From Candidatus Nitrosopumilus salarius BD31 (GTDB lineage: Archaea; Thermoproteota; Nitrososphaeria; Nitrososphaerales; Nitrosopumilaceae): 41,398 nt of DNA. The stretch lies in contig NZ_AEXL02000168.1 in NCBI RefSeq assembly GCF_000242875.2, forward strand, positions 1-41,398, read 5' to 3'. The notes under the pieces are model-generated. The model was given only the letters and a program-made list of their open reading frames with translations. It was not told the DNA's origin and searched no databases. Below, piece after piece: positions 1 to 7,954 of the stretch. Positions within the stretch are counted from its first letter, which is position 1. Every line of letters starts with the position of its first letter. The position numbers and the translations under genes are program-made.

Positions 1-578
1 TTGGAAAAGAAGTGTTGACATATTTCGGAATTTTAGGTGGTGCCACTATTTTGTTTGTTGCAATCAGCGGACTAGATCCATGGGACAGTGCATTTTATTC
101 AGTATCAGCTAGCACCACAGCAGGGTTACAGCAAGAAAGTCTTGCAGGACTTAATGGAGGCGCCCATGCAATTTTGATAATTCTAATGTTCATTGGTGGG
201 TGTGGATTTTCTACTGCAGGAGGATTGAAAATATTCCGATTACTTCATTTAAAAGATGCCATATCATTTTTCAACAAAGTAAAAAGAGCAGAGCTGTCCG
301 AACATACAAAAAAAGAAGTAATTGCAACAATGATCATTATTGTATCATTTCCAGTAATTTCGGTTGTAACAGGGGCACATCTTGCAGTTACAGAAGAGGT
401 GTCATTTGAAGATGCATTCTTTGAGGCAGTAGGGGTAATTACTACAGGAGGATTATCAGCAGGAGTAATAGATATCGATACTGATTCTGGTACAAAAATG
501 GTTCTTGGATTTTTAATGATATTTGGGAGATTAGAGATAATTGCTATCATCTACATCTTTGTCCCCAAACTTAGTTAG
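1..578 (+). CDS. TrkH/KtrB-family potassium uptake protein, C-terminal part
   Basis: Membrane pore subunit of a Trk/Ktr K+ uptake system. The reading frame is already open at base 1, so the gene starts outside the window; the GTG at 12 is an internal codon and about 190 residues of a roughly 480-residue family are present. Two pore-type repeats are visible: SASTTAGLQ followed by a helix and the GFSTAGGLK-IFRLL stretch, then EAVGVITTGGLSAG followed by a last helix and a KLS end. These Ser/Thr-Gly-rich turns form the selectivity filter in this family. A TrkA/KtrA regulatory partner may lie upstream, outside the window. The next gene starts 35 bp downstream on the same strand. Confidence 0.85.
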   Translation, partial: GKEVLTYFGILGGATILFVAISGLDPWDSAFYSVSASTTAGLQQESLAGLNGGAHAILIILMFIGGCGFSTAGGLKIFRLLHLKDAISFFNKVKRAELSEHTKKEVIATMIIIVSFPVISVVTGAHLAVTEEVSFEDAFFEAVGVITTGGLSAGVIDIDTDSGTKMVLGFLMIFGRLEIIAIIYIFVPKLS

Positions 579-612
579 ATAGAGTTTAATTTTGTAGACT
601 GGAACTCGAAAT

Positions 613-1437
613 ATGGTCAATGCGTTAGAAAAGAAAGCCAGTAGAGGTAAGAAGCTAATTGTATTAGGATTTGTTACAATTGGAATATTATTTTTAATGT
701 TTAACAGATATCAGGATCCAGAGCTTATCACACCAAGTGCAATTGACACCATACAGAGAATAGCATATGGATTTTACATCACATTGGTTGTATCATTTGG
801 CGCTATTGCATTTGGGATATACAGGTACCATAAAGAAAAAGTCCAAAATAATGGAAAAGATTTGACGACGATAATTGCAATAGTTACAAACAGCTCAAAA
901 TCTAAGAAAGTATTTGTTACAACATTTATCATATATGGTATATTTTTTTCACTGATATCTGGCACTTTAGTATACCAACCCGAAGTCAATTTTGTAACTC
1001 ACTACGGTGCAATAATCCCATCAGGCTTTATTGCTCCATGCTGTGACAGTCCAGGCTACATGCCAAAGATAATAATTTACCTGACAGAGCATATCGGATT
1101 ACAAGTAATCCCAATAAATCTCGTATTACAGTTAGTGGTATCATATCTTGTTGCATTGAATACATCAATTGCAGTAAGTGCATATGCAATATCTAAAAAA
1201 GGAAGAGGGATCAGTACCATCGGTGCTGCTGCAGGGTTATTCATAGCATGCCCAACTTGTGCAGGAACATTTCTGTCAGTATTTATTGGGACTGCAAGTG
1301 GAATTGCACTTTCAATTGCACTAGCACAGATGCAAACATTATTTATTGCAATTTCAATTCCAATCTTGCTTGTGACTCCATACGTGATGGCAAAAAAATT
1401 GCGCAATAATGACGGTAGTTGTAAGATAGATCACTAA
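613..1437 (+). CDS. Multi-pass membrane protein with Cys-pair motifs
   Basis: Unrecognised 274-residue integral membrane protein with about six hydrophobic segments. Two Cys motifs stand out: APCCDSPGYMP in a loop before a helix, and ACPTCAGTF at the start of a C-terminal helix pair. Paired cysteines next to membrane helices suggest metal (for example copper) or heme handling, or disulfide chemistry, but this is inference. The C-terminus is basic and hydrophilic. The start is the ATG at 613. The stop overlaps by 4 nt the stop of the convergent gene 1434-1688. It follows the TrkH gene by 35 bp and could be co-transcribed with it. Confidence 0.7.
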   Translation: MVNALEKKASRGKKLIVLGFVTIGILFLMFNRYQDPELITPSAIDTIQRIAYGFYITLVVSFGAIAFGIYRYHKEKVQNNGKDLTTIIAIVTNSSKSKKVFVTTFIIYGIFFSLISGTLVYQPEVNFVTHYGAIIPSGFIAPCCDSPGYMPKIIIYLTEHIGLQVIPINLVLQLVVSYLVALNTSIAVSAYAISKKGRGISTIGAAAGLFIACPTCAGTFLSVFIGTASGIALSIALAQMQTLFIAISIPILLVTPYVMAKKLRNNDGSCKIDH

Positions 1438-1688
1438 AGTGAAAAAGGCTTTACTTCCGGAATCTTATGATTTCCAATATCATAACCATCACGACGTAAG
1501 TACTTGAGCGTTAACTTGTAAAGTAACTCATCATGATCAACTTGTTCCAATATTTCAGTCCATAGAACTTTACCGTTTTCTTGAATTTGTCTTTTAAAAT
1601 CAGGATTCATTGATTCAGCAATTTCTCTGCATTGATCAAAAGTTTTTCCATTTTTATAAGCACGAACACGTCTATCACAACTATCCAC
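1434..1688 (-). CDS. Small conserved-type hypothetical protein (84 aa)
   Basis: I do not recognise a family. The product is soluble and mixed-charge, starts MDSCDRRVRAY and has one early Cys and no membrane segment. It is transcribed towards the membrane protein gene and shares 4 nt at the stop codons, the tight convergent packing seen throughout this window. Codon use is like that of its neighbours, which supports a real gene. Confidence 0.6.
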   Translation of the reverse strand: MDSCDRRVRAYKNGKTFDQCREIAESMNPDFKRQIQENGKVLWTEILEQVDHDELLYKLTLKYLRRDGYDIGNHKIPEVKPFSL

Positions 1689-1734
1689 ATTATCAAATAA
1701 TTAAAAATGTAAATAAACCTAGATTAATTAGCCC

Positions 1735-2001
1735 TTGAAACAAATACTAGAAAAAAAATCTAACTTTATGGGCATAAAATCAGCTACAGAATACATAGAT
1801 TTTTTCATCAATCTGAATATGGGAGAAAATGTCAGTCTCATAAGTTTCATAAATAATGAAAAAATGACACTGAAAAAAAACCTTGAGCTCAAAAATTTAG
1901 AAAAAGAACCAATCAAAAAAGGAATAGTAATTTTAGAACAATTAGCAAGAGAGATTAATGAGATGGGAGATAAAGCAGTACTAGAAAAATACAAAAAATA
2001 A
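1735..2001 (+). CDS. Small hypothetical protein, first gene of a two-gene unit
   Basis: An 88-residue Lys/Glu-rich, mostly helical protein of unknown function. I keep the TTG start at 1735 because an AT-rich TATA-like stretch (attaaaaat) lies about 30 nt upstream, a spacing that fits a leaderless archaeal transcript. An ATG at 1768 (MGIKSATEYI) is an alternative that would give 77 residues. It ends 16 nt before the HTH regulator gene at 2018 on the same strand, so the two are probably one transcript. Confidence 0.55.
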   Translation: MKQILEKKSNFMGIKSATEYIDFFINLNMGENVSLISFINNEKMTLKKNLELKNLEKEPIKKGIVILEQLAREINEMGDKAVLEKYKK

Positions 2002-2017
2002 CCGCTAGAGAAAAATC

Positions 2018-2584
2018 ATGGACAAAAATTCAGAAATAATCAGAACTGAAATCATCAGAATTCTAAATGAGAATGGAAAGATCAGAGGGACAGAACTTGC
2101 CAAAAGAGTAATCAAGAAGGTGGGCAACGAGAAAACGGTTTATAGAGAAATAAGCCTGCTTGTAGAGGCAGGGGAGATTGAAAAAAAAGTTTACAATAGA
2201 TCACATATTGAGTACGAGTTGATTAATCTCTACGAGTCAGTAAACAAACAACTCAAAAATGTACACGGAGAGATAATGATAATTTTTGATGAAATCATAA
2301 ACTTTAAAAAAATAAGTAGGAGTGAAAATTTTTCATTTCATCAAAGACTAAGATCTATCATACATCAAATACAGATTGTGCAAACAATTGATGGGGTGAT
2401 GAAGTTGTTATCATATTATCCATCATTTAAAAAAGATCAAATGTTCTCACAAGTTATTAGAAAAATCAGTGACTGTTGGGAAATAATTATGGACAGTATC
2501 GTGCATCAACCTGAAGAGAGTTTTCTAAATGAGGTACTTGCAAATTTGAACATATCACGAATTGATTCAAACAATATGAATTAA
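2018..2584 (+). CDS. Winged-helix DNA-binding protein with helical C-terminal domain
   Basis: Likely transcription regulator of 188 residues. Residues 1-70 have the pattern of a winged helix-turn-helix (a helix ending IRGTELAKRVIKK, then KTVYREISLLVEAGEIEKKVY as recognition helix and wing). The remaining 110 residues are helical and contain no recognised domain. The gene at 7321-7890 has the same length and two-part plan, so the two look like paralogues of a lineage-specific regulator family. It follows the 88-residue gene by 16 nt. The stop overlaps the convergent PIN-like gene by 4 nt. Confidence 0.65.
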   Translation: MDKNSEIIRTEIIRILNENGKIRGTELAKRVIKKVGNEKTVYREISLLVEAGEIEKKVYNRSHIEYELINLYESVNKQLKNVHGEIMIIFDEIINFKKISRSENFSFHQRLRSIIHQIQIVQTIDGVMKLLSYYPSFKKDQMFSQVIRKISDCWEIIMDSIVHQPEESFLNEVLANLNISRIDSNNMN

Positions 2585-2853
2585 AAATTTTTTAATTTAT
2601 CTACAATGACTTTGAGAATTTCTTCGTCATCAAGTAATATTAGTGGGAAATTATTTTCTTCACTTGCTTTACGAAATTCAGTGTCTTTAGTAACAATGAT
2701 CATATCATTTTCACGGGCATAATTAATTATAGAATAGTCAGAGCCAAGTTTTTTTCCAGCCACCTGTAATTTCCTGACGCTATAAGCTTCATATCCAAGA
2801 CATTGTAATCGCTCATCCATCCCATCTAGATTTTCATCTACCAGTATTTTCAT
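2581..2853 (-). CDS. DUF5615-type PIN-like protein
   Basis: A 90-residue protein that matches the DUF5615/Mut7-C-like PIN fold: MKILVDENL at the N-terminus carries the first acidic metal-binding residues, GYEAYSVRKL is the next strand, and IIVTKDTEFRK is the conserved second acidic motif (TKDxDF-like, here TKDTEF). Such proteins are putative metal-dependent RNases and are often toxins of toxin-antitoxin pairs. No obvious antitoxin is adjacent on this strand. It converges with the winged-helix gene and overlaps its stop by 4 nt. RNase activity is inference from the family. Confidence 0.7.
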   Translation of the reverse strand: MKILVDENLDGMDERLQCLGYEAYSVRKLQVAGKKLGSDYSIINYARENDMIIVTKDTEFRKASEENNFPLILLDDEEILKVIVDKLKNF

Positions 2854-2936
2854 GTAATTTTATAATTTAATTTCAATATTAGTGTAAACAAGTATCTAAT
2901 GATCAAGTACTTATTTTCAATAAAAGAGTAGATTTC

Positions 2937-3170
2937 ATGGATGTTAAAGAAGAAGATAAATCAGAGGAATCTAAGAAAAACCATATAGAATATTACAGAT
3001 CACTTTGCAGAATTATAATGGATATTAAAGAGGAAAAAATCCAAGAGAAGGAGCCTGCAATTAAAAATCATTTAGAGAATAGAATTGAGGCAATGGAAAA
3101 AGACAAAAAAAGAATCAGAGATATGTTTCCAGAGATAAAGGAAGAAGAATGGGATGACCACACCAACTGA
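2937..3170 (+). CDS. Small charged helical hypothetical protein
   Basis: A 77-residue, strongly Lys/Glu-rich protein with no hydrophobic segment, probably all helical. No family recognised. It overlaps the next gene (3154-3360) by 17 nt in another frame, which suggests translational coupling and a joint role. Confidence 0.5.
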   Translation: MDVKEEDKSEESKKNHIEYYRSLCRIIMDIKEEKIQEKEPAIKNHLENRIEAMEKDKKRIRDMFPEIKEEEWDDHTN

Positions 3171-3360
3171 GAAAAACCACAATAAGCATCTGGACTTGCT
3201 TCATGAGTATAAAATCCATCTGATAAAATACATAGAAGAGTTAGAAAAATTGGATAGACAATCAGAATTTGCAAAAAAATGGAATGAGACAACAATTAAA
3301 GAAAGAAAACAAGAGATTCAAGCAATAGATAAGATTCTAAAAAATCTGATACGGTTTTAA
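3154..3360 (+). CDS. Small helical hypothetical protein
   Basis: A 68-residue charged helical protein starting MTTPTEKNHNKH, unknown family. It starts inside the end of 2937-3170 (17 nt overlap), so it is probably translated from the same message. Its length and composition resemble the upstream product, so the two may interact or be diverged relatives; this is inference. Confidence 0.45.
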   Translation: MTTPTEKNHNKHLDLLHEYKIHLIKYIEELEKLDRQSEFAKKWNETTIKERKQEIQAIDKILKNLIRF

Positions 3361-3363
3361 TTA

Positions 3364-3708
3364 TTATTTCCGGATCAAGTCATAAAGAGTATTACAAAAA
3401 TTATCCACATGTTCAGAGGAGATTCCATCAAACCAGGCAAGATCTTTTGTAACACTAAATCCACTAAATTCAAATTTTGAGTTTAATTTTACATATTCAA
3501 TTTCTTTTTGGATTAATTTTTTTATTTCATCTTGTTCTTCTAACGATAACTCATAATCACAAGTCATCAAATCAATTTGTACATAGTAATTTCCATGGGC
3601 AGGATTTGTTTTAGCCTTGATAAATGGCATGTTTTGCTGTTGGCATTCTCGATAGTGTTTATCATACTCAAACATCTTAGAGTCGCCAAGATATTTGTGG
3701 AAAATCAT
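3364..3708 (-). CDS. Hypothetical protein (114 aa)
   Basis: Soluble protein with no recognised domain. It contains the alternating pattern GNYYVQIDLMTCDYEL, likely a beta hairpin, followed by a Glu/Lys-rich helix. The start is the ATG at 3708; an internal ATG twelve codons in (MFEYDKHYRE) is an alternative. The gene 3739-4116 lies 30 bp upstream on the same strand. Confidence 0.5.
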   Translation of the reverse strand: MIFHKYLGDSKMFEYDKHYRECQQQNMPFIKAKTNPAHGNYYVQIDLMTCDYELSLEEQDEIKKLIQKEIEYVKLNSKFEFSGFSVTKDLAWFDGISSEHVDNFCNTLYDLIRK

Positions 3709-3738
3709 GATAGTAAGAGAAATTAATTTAAAATAACA

Positions 3739-4116
3739 CTAAAGATCGATGGTGATTTTCTTTACTTTTGTGATTAATCGAATTTTTATGTCAATTGGCA
3801 TTTCAGGCTCCATTGTGAAATAGATAATGTTTCTTTTTGTGTATATTACTAGTTGAGATACTTTTTCTCTTTCAACGTGAACGTATCTTACTTTACCTAG
3901 AGATTTATCAAATTCCTTTCTCATTGCTCTTCTTTGTGCAATTTGTTTACAGAAATGTTCTTCTTCTTTTTGATTTTTCAGGCTTGTTTTTCCAGTTTTC
4001 ATTATTGCCTCACGAATGTTACCTTTTGGATCAATTATCGCCGCAAATCTCATTTTAGGATCTAGATTTAGTATTTCCTGAACAATTTTTAGAAGGTCTA
4101 CTTTCTTTGCCGCCAT
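3739..4116 (-). CDS. DUF6659-like protein
   Basis: A 125-residue member of a family common in Nitrosopumilus-type genomes. The shared pattern is a helix, then MRFAAIIDPKGNI (two strands with an acidic Gly turn), a helical middle with many basic residues, then two or three hydrophobic strands (QLVIYTKRNIIYFTME). The plan resembles roadblock/profilin-like small sensor folds, but no function is established. Two relatives lie in this window at 19713-20110 and 22235-22630. The family name is from memory of the pattern and was not searched. Confidence 0.6.
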   Translation of the reverse strand: MAAKKVDLLKIVQEILNLDPKMRFAAIIDPKGNIREAIMKTGKTSLKNQKEEEHFCKQIAQRRAMRKEFDKSLGKVRYVHVEREKVSQLVIYTKRNIIYFTMEPEMPIDIKIRLITKVKKITIDL

Positions 4117-4224
4117 ATCTTAATTCAAAAATTCAATTTACCAAATATAATCTATAGAATATTCTAAAAATTCAAATTTTCAACACAGATCTGTCTATTT
4201 AAAAGAACTAAAAGAAATATAGGC

Positions 4225-5310
4225 CTATACAGTTTTCTTTTTGGGAGATTTTTTGGAAGATTTTACAGCAGGGGGTTTTTTAGCAATTGATTTTAATTTC
4301 CTGTTCTTTTCATCTATTTGTTTTTTTAACATTTGTTGTTTTTCTTTTAATTTATGATTTTTAACTTTAATTTGTTGTTCAATTTTTTCACGCTTTTTTC
4401 TAAGAGATTCATAAAGTTTTTCTTCTTTTTTTAGTTGGGCAGCCAGTTCTTTCTGGGATTGAAGTTTTAGTTTTTCTTCTACTGTTTTTTTAGCTATAAT
4501 TTCTTTTTCCTTAGATATTATGTTAATCAAGTCAAGTCGATCTTCTTTTGCTTTAATCAAATCTTGTTCTTGTTTATGAATTAGTTTTTGTAGTTTTTCA
4601 GATTCGTCAAATTTTGCTTTTTCCTCATTTACCTGATTAACTATTAGATCGTAGTCTTTCTTGGATTTTTCTAATTCACGTTGTTTTAATTTTATTTCAT
4701 GTGCTATCTGTGCCTGTTCTGTGAGTCGGGATTTCTGATCTTCAATCATTTTAGTAAGCAGCATCTGTTCATCTTGGACTTGTTTTTCTATTGTTTCTTG
4801 TTCAAGTTGTGCTTGAGCAAGTTGTTTTTTTTGCTGTAAGAGTTCTTTTGTAATTCTGGCTTTTTCAGAATCAATTTTTTTTATAATATTTGCTCTTTCT
4901 TTTTGTACTTTAGCAAGTTCTTCTTTTTGTAAAATTATATCTTTAGAAAGTTTTGTTTGGGTTTCAATTTTGATCCTTTCATCTTGTATTTGTGATTCAA
5001 GTTCTAATTTTTCTTGTGTGATTTTTTCCTCATATTGTTTTCTATGAGAAATTAATTGAGATAAATTTGTACGCTGTAAATGAATTTCATCATCTATTTT
5101 TTGTTGTTGTATAATTTTTGTCTCTTCATGTTTAATATTTTTAGAAATGTCATCTAAATCTTTAGATTTGTCATCATTCCAACCTTTTGGCATGATTCTC
5201 CTATTTTCAATCTTTACTTCATGGGGAATATCCCGTACCAATGTTTCCTGAATTACTGGTTTTGATTCGTTAGTGTCAATTATTTCGATTTTTTTGAGTA
5301 GGAATATCAT
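4225..5310 (-). CDS. Long coiled-coil protein, possibly the C-terminal part of the upstream gene
   Basis: A 361-residue protein whose residues 50-340 are almost entirely Lys/Glu/Gln-rich heptad helix, ending in a Lys/Ser/Pro-rich tail (SKKSPKKKTV). It is likely structural or a scaffold; no enzymatic motif is visible. Its first eight residues (MIFLLKK) read out of frame over codons of the upstream gene 5276-5662, with which it overlaps by 35 nt. An in-frame TAG lies just upstream of its ATG. Removing one T from the T7 run at 5289-5295 would fuse both frames into one protein: two GD-GR modules, a linker, then coiled coil. Either the genes are coupled or one gene is split by an indel. Confidence 0.65.
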   Translation of the reverse strand: MIFLLKKIEIIDTNESKPVIQETLVRDIPHEVKIENRRIMPKGWNDDKSKDLDDISKNIKHEETKIIQQQKIDDEIHLQRTNLSQLISHRKQYEEKITQEKLELESQIQDERIKIETQTKLSKDIILQKEELAKVQKERANIIKKIDSEKARITKELLQQKKQLAQAQLEQETIEKQVQDEQMLLTKMIEDQKSRLTEQAQIAHEIKLKQRELEKSKKDYDLIVNQVNEEKAKFDESEKLQKLIHKQEQDLIKAKEDRLDLINIISKEKEIIAKKTVEEKLKLQSQKELAAQLKKEEKLYESLRKKREKIEQQIKVKNHKLKEKQQMLKKQIDEKNRKLKSIAKKPPAVKSSKKSPKKKTV

Positions 5311-5662
5311 GATTTCCTTCTAGTTTTGTTTCAAGATATAATTTGTCAGATTTGTACAACGGCTTATGATTCAACAACATATCATAGATATGCTGTAATC
5401 TTCCAGGATCACCATGTCCTAAATCAATTAGACGTTGTATCTTAGGAAGAAGAGGGTTGTCTTCAATTTTTTCTACCTCAACTATGAATGAAGAATTTAA
5501 TTTATTTTCTAGATAAACTTGATCTGAATTATATAGTGGTCGATTATTTTTCAATGACTCTAAAATATGGTATAATCTACCTGCATCCCCGTTACCTAAA
5601 TCAATCAGATTTTCTACTTTTTCAATGGTTTGACCTAAAGATAGAATTTCATATTGAGGCAT
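5276..5662 (-). CDS. Protein with two GD-GR helical modules
   Basis: A 128-residue protein with two copies of a roughly 45-residue module: a hydrophobic helix, LIDLGNGDAGRLYHI in copy 1 and LIDLGHGDPGRLQHIY in copy 2, then a P-L-Y-x-S-D-x-x-Y-L motif. A related module is the N-terminus of the KaiC-like ATPase at 9325. Its function is not known to me; it looks like a lineage-specific adaptor. The product ends PTQKNRNN just after a 7-A run on the coding strand and overlaps the coiled-coil gene by 35 nt, so it may be the N-terminal part of a single larger protein. Confidence 0.65.
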   Translation of the reverse strand: MPQYEILSLGQTIEKVENLIDLGNGDAGRLYHILESLKNNRPLYNSDQVYLENKLNSSFIVEVEKIEDNPLLPKIQRLIDLGHGDPGRLQHIYDMLLNHKPLYKSDKLYLETKLEGNHDIPTQKNRNN

Positions 5663-5828
5663 ATTCTTGTAATTGTTGTTGTAGAAATCAAGTAAAAATA
5701 ACTTTTTAAAAAAATTAACTCGTGAATAAATTTTAGATGATTCAGTTACAAGAGATCCCTAAAAAAGATTGAGAATGGGTACAATTATTGTTCTAGTTAT
5801 TTATTAATCGGAAAAAAGGACTCAAAAT

Positions 5829-6053
5829 ATGCGAATGGGGACAATCATTATAACAACAGGAATAAGCATGTTTGTTTTCGGGTTGGTGATGTTTTACTCT
5901 GTAGAGATAGGTCAAAAAGATCAATTACTGAGAGTTATCAAAAATACTGGCACATTTATTGGTCTAAGTGGGATGGGAGTCACTTTAGCTGGAATTCTAT
6001 TACATCTAATTAATAGAAATGAGCCAACCGTGAAAGAAAGTTTTGATGTTTAA
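5829..6053 (+). CDS. Small membrane protein with two helices
   Basis: A 74-residue protein with two clear transmembrane segments: residues about 4-24 (TIIITTGISMFVFGLVMF) and about 42-61 (FIGLSGMGVTLAGILLHL), joined by a short polar loop. Function unknown. The stop overlaps the convergent zinc-ribbon gene by 4 nt. Confidence 0.6.
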   Translation: MRMGTIIITTGISMFVFGLVMFYSVEIGQKDQLLRVIKNTGTFIGLSGMGVTLAGILLHLINRNEPTVKESFDV

Positions 6054-6241
6054 ACTTGAAAAAGGATTTTTTTATAATTATCCACAGATACTACGAATTT
6101 GCAACTCTTACAAAATAAAACTTCTTTATTTGCTAAATTTTTGATGGACGTAGGAATTTTTCCACAGTATAATGTATCAAACTCACAATTAGGACATGCT
6201 GCTAAAAGTTTGTTCATACCAAATTCATTCTTTAGATTCAT
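6050..6241 (-). CDS. Small zinc-ribbon protein
   Basis: A 63-residue protein with two CxxC knuckles, CPNC and CKSC, separated by about 30 residues, the layout of a zinc ribbon. The frame is open further upstream to a possible start at 6277, but I chose the ATG at 6241 (MNLKNEFGMNK) because the extra residues look unlike a protein start; a further ATG eight codons in is also possible. It may bind nucleic acid or serve as a protein-contact module. Partner unknown. Confidence 0.55.
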   Translation of the reverse strand: MNLKNEFGMNKLLAACPNCEFDTLYCGKIPTSIKNLANKEVLFCKSCKFVVSVDNYKKILFQV

Positions 6242-6343
6242 TGTTTGATGTATGAAGTTCTGATATATTAGTATCAAGTAGTAATTATACTAGTGGTAAT
6301 TGCAGGAATTAAATTATAATAACAATCAATCTAAAAACCATAG

Positions 6344-6766
6344 ATGCCTGAAAAAATTTGGTTAGGTGCAATATATCTAAAAGATGAGGGGGGGTACGAA
6401 ATTGTTCTAAAGTCGCTAAATCATTACAAACAAAGATTAAAAACTTTGCATAACAGTCCAGAATTAAAAAATGCTGCAGCAATGTTTGCATCTGTTTTAA
6501 ACCAACAGGCAATTAAAACGATTCCTGAAATTGACAGGATTATTCAGAAAATTCAAAATAGCCTATCTGAAATCAAATCGGTCAATTCATTAATTGAAGA
6601 TATTTCATTTTTAGAAAAAGCGCTTTCATGTTACTATTCAGATATTTGTAAAGCAGAAGATACAGGACACGAGTACTTTGTAAAACTTGTTGGAAATATG
6701 CAAGATGCAAGAAATGACAAAGAAACTATCAGAATGGCATTAAGAAAAATAAAACAGTATTCTTAA
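6344..6766 (+). CDS. Helical hypothetical protein (140 aa)
   Basis: Soluble, predicted all-helical protein starting MPEKIWLGAIYLKDEGGYE. No catalytic motif and no recognised family. Its composition and codon use match neighbouring Nitrosopumilus-type genes, supporting a real gene. It converges with 6772-7002, five bp away. Confidence 0.6.
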   Translation: MPEKIWLGAIYLKDEGGYEIVLKSLNHYKQRLKTLHNSPELKNAAAMFASVLNQQAIKTIPEIDRIIQKIQNSLSEIKSVNSLIEDISFLEKALSCYYSDICKAEDTGHEYFVKLVGNMQDARNDKETIRMALRKIKQYS

Positions 6767-6771
6767 GATAT

Positions 6772-7002
6772 TCACAATCCCTGCAAATACCAGTCTAAAT
6801 AAGGCATTAAAGCCCTACATTGTTGTTGTTTTTCAATCTCATCGGCAGTGTCAATAATTTTTTGGATTTTCCCTTGAAGATATTCAGAAATTAAAGAATT
6901 TTTAAAGAAGGGTTTTATCTGTTCAAGAATTTCCAAAAAATGGTCAGACGAGGTATTATCAAAATTAGTGATGATATGTTTGATTTGATCTTCTAGAGTC
7001 AT
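6772..7002 (-). CDS. Small helical hypothetical protein
   Basis: A 76-residue protein, mainly amphipathic helix, ending PYLDWYLQGL. No family recognised. It lies on the same strand as 7039-7266, 36 bp downstream of it, and could share its transcript. Confidence 0.5.
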   Translation of the reverse strand: MTLEDQIKHIITNFDNTSSDHFLEILEQIKPFFKNSLISEYLQGKIQKIIDTADEIEKQQQCRALMPYLDWYLQGL

Positions 7003-7038
7003 GTCTTTACGTAAAGATCCTTAGATTATTTAATAAAT

Positions 7039-7266
7039 CTAAACAACATCATCGTCATCCCAAGTTAGACGAAACTTTCCAGTAACTCGAAACATGTTCA
7101 GTTTGCCACCTTCCTTAAAATGTAACTTGTAAGATTTGTGAGAAATATCCTCAATTTCCAAGATTACGTCATTTTTTTTAGTTTGAAATACAATAGGATC
7201 GTTTGAGATTTGTTTCCATTGATCACCATTAAAATCAAGATAGAATTTTGTGTAAAGTAGCCCCAT
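7039..7266 (-). CDS. Small beta-rich hypothetical protein
   Basis: A 75-residue protein with an alternating hydrophobic pattern suggesting a beta sheet (KFYLDFNGDQW, VILEIEDISHKSYKLHF, FRLTWDDDDVV). The acidic end DDDDVV is notable. Function unknown. Confidence 0.5.
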   Translation of the reverse strand: MGLLYTKFYLDFNGDQWKQISNDPIVFQTKKNDVILEIEDISHKSYKLHFKEGGKLNMFRVTGKFRLTWDDDDVV

Positions 7267-7320
7267 CAGCGTTTAGTGAAATATACCTGAATAAATAACT
7301 AGATGAGACCAATTTATCAA

Positions 7321-7890
7321 TTAGGCCTTAGACGTAATTAGACCCATATGACTAACAATGGCCGGAAGGATTATGTCAAAATCTCGATCATTTTTAATTA
7401 TATCGAAAATTTGATGAATTAATTGTTGTATTAAGAGATGTTCGTCACGATAGAGGGTTTTTTTCGGATTTTTTATAGCATCTAAAATAGTGAATCCATT
7501 ATCAGTATGCAAAAGATCACTCAACAAAGAAACCGCAAGCGTGATCTTTTCATCAATATCCTTGTGGGGGTATTCAGTATTCAATCTTTTAATATTTAAT
7601 TTTAAATCATGAAACGAATTGTTAGTATTTCGTTCAATATGTTGTTGTGATTTTAACTCATAGTTTTCAGTTAAACAATAAAACTTCATGTTACCTTTGA
7701 TTTTTACATGAATGACTTCTTTATCTAGAAGAGAGTCTCTTGTTTTTTCAAAGGTTGTTTTTGCCATATGTTTTGGGACAATTTGCTTTATCAATGCATT
7801 ATGGTGTAAGTTAGGATTATTTTTGATAGTTTCAAACAGAATTCTCTCACGCTCATTTTTTTTTAAATCAGGCTTAATGTGACTCATCAT
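7321..7890 (-). CDS. HTH DNA-binding protein with helical C-terminal domain
   Basis: A 189-residue likely regulator. The N-terminal 75 residues read as a winged helix (HHNALIKQIVPKHMAKTTFEK as HTH, then ISL-like helix and KIKGNMKFYCL as wing); the C-terminal 100 residues are helical. Size and plan match 2018-2584, suggesting a paralogous pair, although sequence identity by eye is low. An alternative start is the second Met. Targets unknown. Confidence 0.6.
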   Translation of the reverse strand: MMSHIKPDLKKNERERILFETIKNNPNLHHNALIKQIVPKHMAKTTFEKTRDSLLDKEVIHVKIKGNMKFYCLTENYELKSQQHIERNTNNSFHDLKLNIKRLNTEYPHKDIDEKITLAVSLLSDLLHTDNGFTILDAIKNPKKTLYRDEHLLIQQLIHQIFDIIKNDRDFDIILPAIVSHMGLITSKA

Positions 7891-7954
7891 ATCTAGGTCG
7901 ACCTATATTATATGAGTCATTATAATCATTGTTAGGGCAGATTATTTAGATAAT

